Source: a virus. From it: a stretch of DNA of 61,562 nt. Positions 52,793-61,562 of this stretch are shown here, piece by piece. Within the stretch, counting starts at the first letter, position 1, and each line of letters begins with the position of its first letter. The position numbers and the translations under genes were made by a program. The stretch lies in IMG/VR virus record IMGVR_UViG_3300012936_005865, positions 1-61,562 of that record; one strand, written 5' to 3'. The notes under the pieces are model-generated. The model was not told the origin of the DNA. It searched no databases and saw only the letters and a program-made list of their open reading frames with translations.

Positions 52793-55700
52793 GTGGCAAA
52801 AGATTTTAAAGCAAAACAATTACGAACAACTCAGGTTATAGCATCAGGGTCAGCAGTAGGCACTACACCATCTCTATTAATATATTCGGCATCACGAGCA
52901 ACCAATGTCGATGGTGGTTACGCAGCATCTATGACTTCTACTGCAGGAAGTGATGTATGGATGTTCGTTGACGGTACAAAAAATGATACCGGTCTCGCGA
53001 ATGAAAGTCATTCCGGCAAAGTGCTTTTTGCCGGTGACGTCGTAGTATCTGGTACCCTATATGCAGAAAAACAAATCTTAGAGGTGGATCTTTCTCAAAA
53101 TTCAGACTTATTTTTGTCTGGAGCCTTGGTTCTAGGAGATCAAGGCGTGGCTCCAAATGGAGATGGCCAAACAAGGCTTTTTCAAACTATCGGAAACAAC
53201 TCTGGATCTCTTTTCGTATCAACGGGATCGGTGTATCTTGGTGCAAAATCAGGAGGTGTATACCGGGAGACAGAAATCACTCCAAAAGTTATTCAGGCAG
53301 ATAACGGAATTGGATCGCAAATTATTTCTGCTACGAATACTTCTTTGCATTTGGATATTAATAGTCTTACAGGCTCTTTAACAAATTCTAATATTGCAGA
53401 CACTGATCTTTTTGCAGTTGCAGATGTAGGTGGAACCAACGAAGTAAAAAAAATTACACTAGGCAATGTTGCTACAAAACTAGCTGGAGACGGAATTTCT
53501 GCTGGTTCTGGTATTTTAGCCGCACAAGCAAGAAACGGAATTGCCGTCACGTCAAACGGAATAGAAGTATCCCTAACTGACATATCTGGTTCTTCTTCTA
53601 TCGCTACTGGAGATAGTATTCCTTTCCTAGATACAGATGGATCAACGCAGATAAGCACTGTTGCACAATTAGTAACTGCCTTGGCTGGGGATGGTATATC
53701 TAACCTAGGCAATCAATTTCAAGCCAGTGTCGACGGATCGACAGTGGGCATATCTGGCGGCAACATTACAGTGAGAGCATCCGGGATTACAGGTACACAA
53801 TTGAACACTTCCGTGGCAGGCAATGGACTTACAGGTGGCGCAGGCTCAGCACTGTCTCTTGATCTCAACGAATTATCAGCGGCAGATGTGGCTGTATCTG
53901 CTGATTCAATCGCGATCATTGATGCTGATGATAACTCGTCGAAGAAAGAGTCGATAGCTGATTTGGTTACTGGAATTGCAGGAACAGCATCTGCAACTGG
54001 GATTTCGGCAGCTTCAGGAGTTCTATCAGTTGATATCAACGCTCTTGCTGCAGATTCTAATGCTGGTAATCTTGCCGATTCGATTGCAATATCAGATAAT
54101 AGTGATTCGAACAGCAATAAAAAGATTACACTGACTCAATTAAAAGCGTTGGTTGATACGGATACGACATATACGGCTGGTGATGGACTGAATCTCGGCG
54201 GTACAGAATTTTCCCTAGATCTCAAGTCTTCAGGAGGACTTAAAATAACTTCTGCAGAACTAGAAGTCGAACCAAGTGATTTTGCAGGAACCGGTCTAGA
54301 AGATGACGGTTCTGATAATCTTAGAATTGCTGCGTCTGCCGCTGGTTCCGGACTCACAGGAGGCGGTGGATCTCCTCTTGCATTAGACAATGCTGTTGTT
54401 CAAAAAACTATATATGCCGTTACAGGATCTGGTACTCATGGGTTTGGTACAGCAAACGCGCCTTCTGCATCAAATACTGATTCATTTGCCATCGGCAGAA
54501 GGTCTGTGGCTTCGGGCAATTACTCTGTAGCTATCGGTGCATCACAAAGCACAAACAACAATACTGCGTCCGGACTGTCTGCTGCAGCACTTGGAGGTGA
54601 CAACGCGACTGCGTCTGGAGATTACTCTGCTGTTCTTGGTGGTTCTGGTAACACAGCTTCCGGAAATTATGCCGCGGTGATTGGGCGTTCATCAACAGCT
54701 GCGGGCGAAAACTCTATAGCAATAGGAAAGTCATTGACCGCAACTGAAGCTGATTCTGTAGCTATCGGAAACTCTACCAATAACGCGAAGATTGCACTGA
54801 GTGGATCTGTTGAGGTGTTTTCTACGTCTGTATTCAATGATGATGTATCAATACTTGGAGGTGGAGATCTTTTCGTCAACACTTTCATAAAACATTATGG
54901 GGATAACCATACAAGATTTGAGTTTCTTGGCGACGAAATAAGAACAACGGTCGGGGGTTTGAACAACGTAATCGTTAAAACCGATCAGATTCTTATACTA
55001 TCTGGAGGAAGCGCAAATTCTAGTAACAATGCTGCCGCAGCGGATGTAGCATTTTATGTTTCCGGTTCTACTTCTTCACAGGGCACAACGACAAAAGGCA
55101 CAACCTTACTCGATGGAGACGTATTTGTTTCGGGCAGTTTACGAGGGCCAACAGAACTTCAATTTGGTGATAATTCAAGCGCCAGAATATTCCGAGACGG
55201 TTCAGTCCTGAAATTTGATGATGCTTCAAACGACGTAAAAACTTTGTCACAATTAGCTTCGACTGGGGTTAGTGCGGAACATTTTGTCGGTGTCCATGGT
55301 GGGTCTCCAGCTACTAGTAAATTAAAAACAACAGCATCTGTTGCATTTGCTGGTGCATCGGACAATTTTGTTGACGGGCTTGCGGGAGAAGGTGTCGGTG
55401 CTGACACTTTTGTATTCTTCTCTGGGTCTATCGGTTCTCGTGGAACCACTACTCGAGGAGTAACGCTTTTTGGTGGTGACTCTGTATTCTCAGGCTCTGC
55501 TACATATCTAGGAACTACTGCTTTTACTGATTTGACTGCGACTGGAGATATAACGGCCGGTGCTTCTTTTGTTGCAAATGGTAATACAGTAAAAAATTCC
55601 AACGGCGATAAAGTATTCAAATTTAGCTCTGGTACAGGTGCGGCACTTATGGGTGACGGATCTATAATTGATAGTACAACACCATCTGCGTTTTTGCATA

Positions 55701-57913
55701 TTGAAAACGCAGAAAACGTTCAAGCTGCTGCAACGAACGAAACAGCAAACTTTAATATCTTATTAAGAAATAGCACCGTTCAAACTAATGCGTTTGCAGG
55801 TATTGCTTTCGATGTATCGACAGAGCTTGACGCTGATTCTATCGGTGCGGCCATTAGAGCAGAACGAGATACATCCGCAGGAACAACAGTAGGAAACCAT
55901 GCAACTAATTTGACATTTGCAACGAACAACACCGGGGATGATGCCCTTACTGAAAGAATGAGAATAACTCATGATGGAAAAGTTGGTATAGGTGTAGAAC
56001 CTGGTTACGCTCTAGATGTGAGCGGCGACGTCCGAATCCGCGGAAATGATATCAGAGATAACAGTGGAAATGTTTTTATTAGTGGTGACGGTTCTGCAAA
56101 CACAGTCGTAGCAAACGATCTTACCGTTAGTGGCGGAGATATTTTTGGTCCAACGGACGGCGACTTAAATATCAAATCAGATGGAAATATCACCTTTATT
56201 ATCGACAATGATAACGACGAATCCTCGCAAGGGTTTTTGTTTAAAAATAATACATCCTCAGACGTTTTTGAAATTACAGAGTCAGGCGATATTCAAGCCG
56301 CGGGTGATTTAACCGTCGGAGGCAACGATATTAAGGACTCTGGTGGTAACACAGTAATTTCTTTTGATGGTTCTGGTAACATAGACAACAATGTTGATTT
56401 CACGGGCACTGTTGACTTCGAAGGTATAGTTCATGTTTCTCAGTATATTCAACACCTTAGTGATACTAATACTCGACTTGTTTTTAACGACGATCAAATA
56501 AATATTGAAGTAGGCGGCGTTGGTTTTATGTCATTGACCGAAAATGATTCTCAGGATACGATTGTTTTTAACGAAGGCTCAAATGATATAGATTTTCGCG
56601 TTGAATCGAATAATGAAGATTATATGTTTTTTGTCGATGCAGGAACAAACAGAATCGGAATGGGGATTAGCGGTCCTGCGGCAACTCTAGAGGTAAAAGG
56701 TGCAACAGCTGATGAAACTACAATTCTTTTGCGGGATTCTAATTCATCGGACATCATTGCAAAATTGTATCATGAAAACGGCGAGGACGATGGAGTCCTA
56801 GATCTATATGCCAATGGTGCTGTAACAGCACGTATCCACGGTAATGGAGATTCATTTATAAACGGCGGTGACCTGTCGATAGGCGAACAGCTGTCTGTAG
56901 TCAAAGGTATACCTAAGTCGGCTTCTGTTCTTTGTAACAGCAGCATTGACACCAATGAAGATAGATTTTTTAAGATTGCTACCATTGATACTACTATAAC
57001 GAATCAAAAACAGGCAAAAACAACAATATTAGTGACTATGGCTGGTCCAGAGGTTGCCGATATATATGGCGCCGATGATACTTTTTTGCTGCACGTAGAA
57101 TACGCTGCATCTAATGCAAGCCCATATTATCAGGAACAAGGTACTTTCATAAGAGTCGACACTGTGTCGGGCGCAACGGACCTAGAAGACTTTGATCCTG
57201 CAACAGATGTGGTCATGACTTTTAGTAACACCGGATTACCTACGCAAATAGACCTTTATATCAAGTCAAGGGAATCACACAGAACGGTCTATACGTCAAT
57301 TCTAGGCGGTACTACATCTCAAGTACCTGGAGGTACTCAGTATGCAATAGAAGGATTTAGGCTTTTATCTGGACAGACTCCGGCTGCAGCAATTACTAGC
57401 CTTGGTACAGATGTATTTGGTACATGGGTGTCAAAATACTATTCAGCGGTTAGTATAAATGGTGGACAGCTTTTTAAGCCGGCTTATGCATCTGTAAAAC
57501 TTACCTCAGACACTGATAATAATGCAAATGAATTTAATCCGTTTGATTCAGACGTTAACGGATCTCCAACAGAAATGTGTACAGCCGCGGGGATTACGTT
57601 TACTGCTAGCACTGGAAGATTTACGATTACCGAAGCTGGTGCATACGAAATATCAGCGAACATATTTATTAACGGATCACAACATTCAGGTAACCTAGGC
57701 GCCTTTAAACTAGAAAAAAATGGTAGTACAGATTTGTTAGCTGCTAACCCAGATGTATCTGTAGGCGCTGATACTGTTGAACTTAATTTAAACGGCATAT
57801 TTGATTTTGCAGCATCCGATTATGTAGAATTTAAAATAGATAGTTTCAATGGTCTTACTAGTCAGCTAAATGTTGATCAAGGCTCAACACTTACAATAAA
57901 GCGTGTCGGATAA
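52793..57913 (+). CDS. long tail fibre with YadA-like and C1q-like parts, 1706 aa
   Basis: GTG with a taggagttaaaa site. The N-terminal 550 residues are Gly/Ser/Asp-rich beta repeats. Residues about 560-665 carry repeated Ser-x-Ala-Ile-Gly and Ala-Thr-Ala-Ser-Gly-Asp-Tyr-Ser units typical of YadA-like head repeats. Modules like VAFYVSGS ... GDVFVSGSL recur around residues 755-785 and 865-905. The C-terminal 130 residues (from about 1574) resemble a C1q/TNF-type jelly-roll. This is a modular trimeric fibre with a globular tip for receptor binding. It shares modules with the 603-aa fibre at 19.9 kb. Confidence 0.85.
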   Translation: MAKDFKAKQLRTTQVIASGSAVGTTPSLLIYSASRATNVDGGYAASMTSTAGSDVWMFVDGTKNDTGLANESHSGKVLFAGDVVVSGTLYAEKQILEVDLSQNSDLFLSGALVLGDQGVAPNGDGQTRLFQTIGNNSGSLFVSTGSVYLGAKSGGVYRETEITPKVIQADNGIGSQIISATNTSLHLDINSLTGSLTNSNIADTDLFAVADVGGTNEVKKITLGNVATKLAGDGISAGSGILAAQARNGIAVTSNGIEVSLTDISGSSSIATGDSIPFLDTDGSTQISTVAQLVTALAGDGISNLGNQFQASVDGSTVGISGGNITVRASGITGTQLNTSVAGNGLTGGAGSALSLDLNELSAADVAVSADSIAIIDADDNSSKKESIADLVTGIAGTASATGISAASGVLSVDINALAADSNAGNLADSIAISDNSDSNSNKKITLTQLKALVDTDTTYTAGDGLNLGGTEFSLDLKSSGGLKITSAELEVEPSDFAGTGLEDDGSDNLRIAASAAGSGLTGGGGSPLALDNAVVQKTIYAVTGSGTHGFGTANAPSASNTDSFAIGRRSVASGNYSVAIGASQSTNNNTASGLSAAALGGDNATASGDYSAVLGGSGNTASGNYAAVIGRSSTAAGENSIAIGKSLTATEADSVAIGNSTNNAKIALSGSVEVFSTSVFNDDVSILGGGDLFVNTFIKHYGDNHTRFEFLGDEIRTTVGGLNNVIVKTDQILILSGGSANSSNNAAAADVAFYVSGSTSSQGTTTKGTTLLDGDVFVSGSLRGPTELQFGDNSSARIFRDGSVLKFDDASNDVKTLSQLASTGVSAEHFVGVHGGSPATSKLKTTASVAFAGASDNFVDGLAGEGVGADTFVFFSGSIGSRGTTTRGVTLFGGDSVFSGSATYLGTTAFTDLTATGDITAGASFVANGNTVKNSNGDKVFKFSSGTGAALMGDGSIIDSTTPSAFLHIENAENVQAAATNETANFNILLRNSTVQTNAFAGIAFDVSTELDADSIGAAIRAERDTSAGTTVGNHATNLTFATNNTGDDALTERMRITHDGKVGIGVEPGYALDVSGDVRIRGNDIRDNSGNVFISGDGSANTVVANDLTVSGGDIFGPTDGDLNIKSDGNITFIIDNDNDESSQGFLFKNNTSSDVFEITESGDIQAAGDLTVGGNDIKDSGGNTVISFDGSGNIDNNVDFTGTVDFEGIVHVSQYIQHLSDTNTRLVFNDDQINIEVGGVGFMSLTENDSQDTIVFNEGSNDIDFRVESNNEDYMFFVDAGTNRIGMGISGPAATLEVKGATADETTILLRDSNSSDIIAKLYHENGEDDGVLDLYANGAVTARIHGNGDSFINGGDLSIGEQLSVVKGIPKSASVLCNSSIDTNEDRFFKIATIDTTITNQKQAKTTILVTMAGPEVADIYGADDTFLLHVEYAASNASPYYQEQGTFIRVDTVSGATDLEDFDPATDVVMTFSNTGLPTQIDLYIKSRESHRTVYTSILGGTTSQVPGGTQYAIEGFRLLSGQTPAAAITSLGTDVFGTWVSKYYSAVSINGGQLFKPAYASVKLTSDTDNNANEFNPFDSDVNGSPTEMCTAAGITFTASTGRFTITEAGAYEISANIFINGSQHSGNLGAFKLEKNGSTDLLAANPDVSVGADTVELNLNGIFDFAASDYVEFKIDSFNGLTSQLNVDQGSTLTIKRVG

Positions 57914-58120
57914 TTAAGATATTAGTTTAATGAAATACTGATGTCATGTACTTATCGCTATAGCTAATTGGTAATTGATATTAGAATTATTAATTGGTTT
58001 AATTTAAAGATATAAAATAATTTAAGATGTATAAATTTAAATTACTTAAATTATTATAATTGTACATTTGTCCATTCTCAGGTACTATAGGAACAGTATT
58101 TTTTAATTGGAGAATGATAT
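57914..58120. other. AT-rich intergenic region (207 nt) with promoter
   Basis: No open reading frame of use. It is very AT-rich with repeated taattt/aaatta runs. No terminator hairpin with a GC stem is visible after the fibre gene. The 3' end holds the promoter at 58060-58088. Confidence 0.7.
58060..58088 (+). promoter_or_regulatory. promoter TTGTAC-17-TACTAT
   Basis: TTGTAC at 58060-58065 and TACTAT at 58083-58088, 17 bp apart, 33 bp before the ATG of the glycosyltransferase operon. Confidence 0.62.
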
Positions 58121-60037
58121 ATGTTCGAAAGTCCATTTGGAACAAAAGAAGAATTACTAATTCCTTCAGAATGTGATGTAGTATTTGTCAGCGATCTGTT
58201 TGCTTCCCAGTATCTAGGAGGAGCAGAATTGACCACTCAAGCTCTAATAGATTCAGCGTCTGAAGGGATACGTACTTTTTGTATTAATGCAAAAGACATT
58301 ACTATGAAGACTCTAGAATCTGGAATGAATAAATTCTGGATCTTTGGAAATGCAACACAGATGAATCTTCAGCTTGTGCCATCAATAGTTGCCAACCTGA
58401 ATTATTCTGTACTAGAATATGACTATAAATTTTGTCGATACAGATCCATGGAAAAACATTTTGAGGCAGAACAGCAAGAATGTGACTGTGAACATGGAAT
58501 GACAGGAAAATTATATTCTGCTTTCTTTCACGCCGCAAAGACAGTATTTTATATGTCTCAGGAACAAATGGGAATATATCATAAAACGTTTCCATTCCTA
58601 GCGGAAAAAGAAGGAAGTAACCAAGTAGTACTTTCTTCAGTCTTTGACGATAAGTTTTTTGCAGAAGTAAAACTTTTGAAAGACACTCCTAAAAACAGTA
58701 AATGGTTAGTCGTTGGTGGAAGTTGGATCAAAGGTACAGAAGATGGAGTAAAGTGGTGCGAAGACAACGGAAAAGAATACGAAATTATTCAAGGGCTTAC
58801 TCATGAACAAGTACTTCAAAAAATGGCCGAATCAGAAGGTCTTGTTTTTCTACCAAAGGGAAAAGACACTTGTCCACGAGTTGTTCTAGAAGCACAAATG
58901 CTTGGTTGCAAACTTCACCTAAATGATAATGTACAACATAAAGATGAATTTCCTTTTACCGATGGAACAGAAGAAGATATAGAAATATACCTTTATGGAC
59001 GAAGAGAATCTTTTTGGGAACAGACTAAGTCTGACATGAATTGGAATCCGAGAATCTCCGGATATACAACGACTTACAATTGCATATCTCAAAAATATCC
59101 ATTCAAACAATCCATTAAGTCTCTTCTTGGATTCTGTGATGAAGTAGTTGTGATGGACGGTGGTTCAAACGATGGCACCTATGAAGAACTCGTAGCATGG
59201 TCTAAGAGTGAGCCAAAATTAAAAGTATATATCAATCCGGTTGATTGGAATGCAAAAGGTTCTGCCGTTGAAGACGGCAAACAGAAAGCTCGTGCGCGAG
59301 AAAAGTGCACTATGGACTTTTGTTGGCAACAAGATGTTGACGAAATTGTACACGAGACTCACTATGAAAAAATTACCAAGCTCTGTCGACAGTTTCCTAA
59401 GTTTATTGATCTTATAGCGTTGCCAGTTGTAGAATATTGGGGAGGATACGAAAAGGTTCGTCTAGACATTAATCCATGGAAATGGCGACTGAGTAGAAAT
59501 AAGGAAGAGATCACTCATGGAATACCCAAACAACTGCAAATGTTTCATGAAGACGGAACGCCGTATGCCAAAATGGGTACTGATGGCTGCGACTATGTAA
59601 ATAAAGAAACTTCTGAGCTTATTGCTCACGCTTCATTTTACACGCAAGAGGTACACAATGTTAGACTTGCGGCTTTACAAGGTATACCAAACGCACACGA
59701 ATCATATCAACAATGGTTCAATACTCTAGTAAAAAATATGCCAGGAGTCTTTCATTATTCTTGGTTTGACATAGAAAGAAAAATAAAGACCTATAGTAAA
59801 TTTTGGCAAAAACACTGGGAAAGTCTTTTTAATATAAAACAAGAAGACACAGCTGAAAACAACATGTTTTTTGACAAGCCATGGACCGAGGTCACCGAAA
59901 AAGAAATAACTGAATTGGCAAAAAAGTTATCCTCTGAGATGGGTGGATGGATATTTCATTCAAAAGTAGACTTTACAAAGCCGACACCACATCTTACATT
60001 AGATATAAATCCACCAGAGGTAATGAATGAACAGTGA
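58121..60037 (+). CDS. two-domain glycosyltransferase (GT4-like + GT2-like), 638 aa
   Basis: The N-terminal half (about residues 1-310) ends with Gly-Lys-Asp-Thr-Cys-Pro-Arg-Val-Val-Leu-Glu-Ala, the GT4 donor-binding helix. The C-terminal half has Val-Val-Val-Met-Asp-Gly-Gly-Ser-Asn-Asp-Gly-Thr (about 345) and Gln-Gln-Asp-Val-Asp-Glu-Ile (DxD-like) of a GT2 fold. Two joined transferases could build a disaccharide step. The gene starts the last operon and overlaps the next by 11 nt. Likely modifies host surface sugars, a phage glycan or the fibre. Confidence 0.74.
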   Translation: MFESPFGTKEELLIPSECDVVFVSDLFASQYLGGAELTTQALIDSASEGIRTFCINAKDITMKTLESGMNKFWIFGNATQMNLQLVPSIVANLNYSVLEYDYKFCRYRSMEKHFEAEQQECDCEHGMTGKLYSAFFHAAKTVFYMSQEQMGIYHKTFPFLAEKEGSNQVVLSSVFDDKFFAEVKLLKDTPKNSKWLVVGGSWIKGTEDGVKWCEDNGKEYEIIQGLTHEQVLQKMAESEGLVFLPKGKDTCPRVVLEAQMLGCKLHLNDNVQHKDEFPFTDGTEEDIEIYLYGRRESFWEQTKSDMNWNPRISGYTTTYNCISQKYPFKQSIKSLLGFCDEVVVMDGGSNDGTYEELVAWSKSEPKLKVYINPVDWNAKGSAVEDGKQKARAREKCTMDFCWQQDVDEIVHETHYEKITKLCRQFPKFIDLIALPVVEYWGGYEKVRLDINPWKWRLSRNKEEITHGIPKQLQMFHEDGTPYAKMGTDGCDYVNKETSELIAHASFYTQEVHNVRLAALQGIPNAHESYQQWFNTLVKNMPGVFHYSWFDIERKIKTYSKFWQKHWESLFNIKQEDTAENNMFFDKPWTEVTEKEITELAKKLSSEMGGWIFHSKVDFTKPTPHLTLDINPPEVMNEQ

Positions 60038-60758
60038 AAAAATCCTAGTAACAATATGCAACTACAACCACTCTCAGTATCTTGAAGAATCTATTAAGTC
60101 AATTCAAGATCAAACATATCAGAATCTAGATATTTGTGTAGTTGATGATGGATCTGATAACCAAGAAGAAGTTATGGATCTAATGCAACAATTTCGCGAA
60201 GACGAAAGAGTAAGATTTTTCGTGAATGAACAAAACAAAGGAAAATGGTACTGTTTGAACGAAGCTATCAGAACTACAGACGCTACTATTTGTACTGCTC
60301 ACGATGCAGATGATGTCTCGCTTAAACAAAGAATTCAAGCTCAACTTATGACCATGAAAGAAACAGACACTATTCATAATCTTTGTGGATTTTATCATTG
60401 TTGGAATGAAGATCACGTAAAAAAATATAAAATGATGAATTTAGCGGTTGATGCTCCTCTTTCTATTATTGGGCCAGCTGACATATCAAAGATTGTTTTG
60501 CAAGGCTATCAAATGCCGCATATCAATCATTATTACACTGGTAATTTTGAAACAGCAGGGGTGTCTGCAATGTTTTATAAAGCGTTATGGGACTATGGCA
60601 CTAGATTTTTGCCACCAGATGTTGGTGTAAGAGTTTTACTTTCTGAGGATTCTGATTTTAATTATCGTGCAACAGCAACATACGGAAAAACTTCTATTGT
60701 TGCTGAAAAGCTTTATTGTTACCGAAGGAATACTTCAACAAACAAGGAGCAAATGTGA
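60027..60758 (+). CDS. GT2 family glycosyltransferase, 243 aa
   Basis: Ile-Cys-Asn-Tyr-Asn-His at the start, Cys-Val-Val-Asp-Asp-Gly-Ser-Asp (about residues 35-42), and Ala-His-Asp-Ala-Asp-Asp (DxD at about 90-95) define a GT2. The C-terminus lacks a membrane anchor. Starts at ATG 60027 within the previous gene end. Sugar donor unknown, with GDP-mannose plausible from the mannose genes in this window. Confidence 0.8.
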   Translation: MNSEKILVTICNYNHSQYLEESIKSIQDQTYQNLDICVVDDGSDNQEEVMDLMQQFREDERVRFFVNEQNKGKWYCLNEAIRTTDATICTAHDADDVSLKQRIQAQLMTMKETDTIHNLCGFYHCWNEDHVKKYKMMNLAVDAPLSIIGPADISKIVLQGYQMPHINHYYTGNFETAGVSAMFYKALWDYGTRFLPPDVGVRVLLSEDSDFNYRATATYGKTSIVAEKLYCYRRNTSTNKEQM

Positions 60759-61507
60759 GGCCTAAATTAAAGATAGTCGTGCCAACTTATAATACAGAAC
60801 AGTGGATTGTTAGGTGTCTAGACTCTATATACAATCAATCTTACAAAAATTACGAATGCATTGTTATAAACGACGCGTCGACTGATAATACCAGAAAAAA
60901 AATTGACACATACCTAGAATCTATTCAAGATGATCGTTTTACTGTCATTCATAATACGGTAAATAAAAAAGCATTGCAAAATATTGTAGATGGTTTTGAT
61001 TGGTTGAAATCAAAGCACAGCCCAGAGTGCGTTTTGATGGCAATCGACGGCGACGACTTTCTATATTCTGCGATGTCACTTGAGATCATAGCACAAGTGT
61101 ATGATAGACATAATCCTTTATTGACTTACGGTAATTGGATAGGTTGGCCTTTTGGAGGTCCTTCCAATAACCGTGCTATACCAGACCTAGTTCACAAAAT
61201 GAAAAATTATAGAGAGTTACCGTTTGCTTTTTCGCATCTTCGGACATTCAAATCAAAATTATGGTACAACATAGACCAAGAAGATCTAAAGGATGCAAAC
61301 GGTAATTTTTATGGAGTAGGATGGGATGTATCTTTTATGTTGCCTATGATAGAAATGGCGCAAGAAAGAGCAGTAATGATTCCTAACGTGCTATATTGTT
61401 ACAACAGAATAAATCCTATAAGTGACGATAAAATAAGACAACAGGAACAGATTGCAGTTGATAACGAAATCAGAAATAAAAAACCTTATAAGAGATACAC
61501 AGAATGA
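60755..61507 (+). CDS. GT2 family glycosyltransferase, 250 aa
   Basis: I start at GTG 60755, which overlaps the previous stop, with an aaggagca site. The longer frame from 60716 lies inside the previous gene. Val-Val-Pro-Thr-Tyr-Asn-Thr at the start, Val-Ile-Asn-Asp-Ala-Ser-Thr-Asp (about 35-42) and Ala-Ile-Asp-Gly-Asp-Asp (DxD) are standard GT2 motifs. It ends in an ATGA with the partial gene after it. Confidence 0.8.
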   Translation: MRPKLKIVVPTYNTEQWIVRCLDSIYNQSYKNYECIVINDASTDNTRKKIDTYLESIQDDRFTVIHNTVNKKALQNIVDGFDWLKSKHSPECVLMAIDGDDFLYSAMSLEIIAQVYDRHNPLLTYGNWIGWPFGGPSNNRAIPDLVHKMKNYRELPFAFSHLRTFKSKLWYNIDQEDLKDANGNFYGVGWDVSFMLPMIEMAQERAVMIPNVLYCYNRINPISDDKIRQQEQIAVDNEIRNKKPYKRYTE

Positions 61508-61562
61508 TTACTTTTTCTCAATTAGGAAAGTACGGCCGCTTAGGAAATCAAATGTTTCAATA
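61504..61562 (+). CDS. partial GT11 alpha-1,2-fucosyltransferase-like protein (N-terminus)
   Basis: The window ends after 19 codons: Met-Ile-Thr-Phe-Ser-Gln-Leu-Gly-Lys-Tyr-Gly-Arg-Leu-Gly-Asn-Gln-Met-Phe-Gln. Gly-Arg-Leu-Gly-Asn-Gln-Met-Phe-Gln at the N-terminus is the GT11 signature, which transfers fucose from GDP-fucose. GDP-fucose derives from GDP-mannose, so this fits the phosphomannomutase and cupin here. The rest lies outside the window. Confidence 0.68.
   Translation, partial: MITFSQLGKYGRLGNQMFQ

Noticed and set aside
53293-55620. Several long minus-strand frames (139, 132, 84, 153 aa) antisense to the large fibre gene
   Set aside because: They come from the repetitive Ser/Gly/Thr codons of the fibre; they have Pro/Ser-rich low-complexity products, no ribosome binding sites and no coupling to other genes.
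52793-57913. Repeated units in the fibre region that could be read as a repeat array or CRISPR
   Set aside because: Units vary in length and sequence, lie in one frame and encode protein modules; there are no constant repeats and unique spacers.
58121-60037. Two separate glycosyltransferase genes fused by a sequencing error
   Set aside because: The frame is continuous with uniform codon use and both halves keep their motifs; a real fusion is more likely.

Overview
The window looks like part of the genome of a large, AT-rich tailed bacteriophage with T4-like gene content, probably from a marine or aquatic habitat. Genes are packed almost end to end, with many ATGA or TAATG start/stop overlaps and dozens of very small genes. 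They include phage-type fibre proteins, a PIN-PhoH ATPase, Hsp20, thymidine kinase, a tmRNA and a helicase. No terminase, capsid or polymerase gene lies in the window, so the phage assignment rests on content and organisation. A sigma region-4-like regulator with a cysteine-rich N-terminus and an exported ASH/VWA lipoprotein resemble genes common in myxobacteria and other former Deltaproteobacteria. That is only a hint about the host.

Layout. 1-1.7 kb: small genes with clearly higher GC than the rest. 1.7-4.4 kb: an overlapping array of tiny KOW/SH3-like proteins beginning M-K-x-G-D-L-V. 4.4-17.8 kb: many unrelated proteins carrying the same short basic amphipathic helix at the N- or C-terminus, plus a 37-codon ribosomal protein bL36 gene, an HAD-like protein and an alpha/beta hydrolase. 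17.8-23.3 kb: an exported ASH/VWA lipoprotein, a metzincin protease, an inverted lectin-domain fibre, a membrane protein and thymidine kinase. 23.4-26.0 kb: a histidine kinase, a response regulator, a coiled-coil membrane protein and a tmRNA with its own promoter. 26-32.7 kb: more tagged proteins, Hsp20, and a MoxR AAA+/VWA pair under a distinctive repeated promoter. 32.7-38.0 kb: an exported serine protease, a eukaryotic-type phosphomannomutase, and a polyamine-type cassette (UPF0489 arginase-like, SpeD, SpeE, class II aldolase). 38-47.7 kb: tagged GNAT-like proteins, a DinG-like helicase, sugar-nucleotide enzymes, Nudix, and a YeaH-SpoVR-PrkA operon. 47.7-52.2 kb: a GIY-YIG nuclease, a truncated GroEL-like protein, a sigma-4-like regulator and PhoH. 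52.2-57.9 kb: fibre genes including a 1706-residue fibre. 58.1 kb to the end: a glycosyltransferase run ending in a partial GT11 fucosyltransferase.

How it works together (inference). The genes point to broad control of host physiology: translation rescue and ribosome parts (tmRNA, bL36), protein quality control (Hsp20, MoxR-VWA, PrkA-YeaH-SpoVR, GroEL-like), signalling (kinase/regulator pair), polyamine and sugar metabolism, and exported proteases. The recurring terminal helix, which often ends in an [IL]-x-E motif like the T4 prohead protease site, may mark proteins for packaging in the capsid.

Transcription signals are consistent. At least six promoters read TTGTAA-17-TATAAT, several more are close variants, and a second class, GTGTAA-17-TAAATT with a 33-bp direct repeat of TGTARC, sits before three genes of the MoxR/VWA block.
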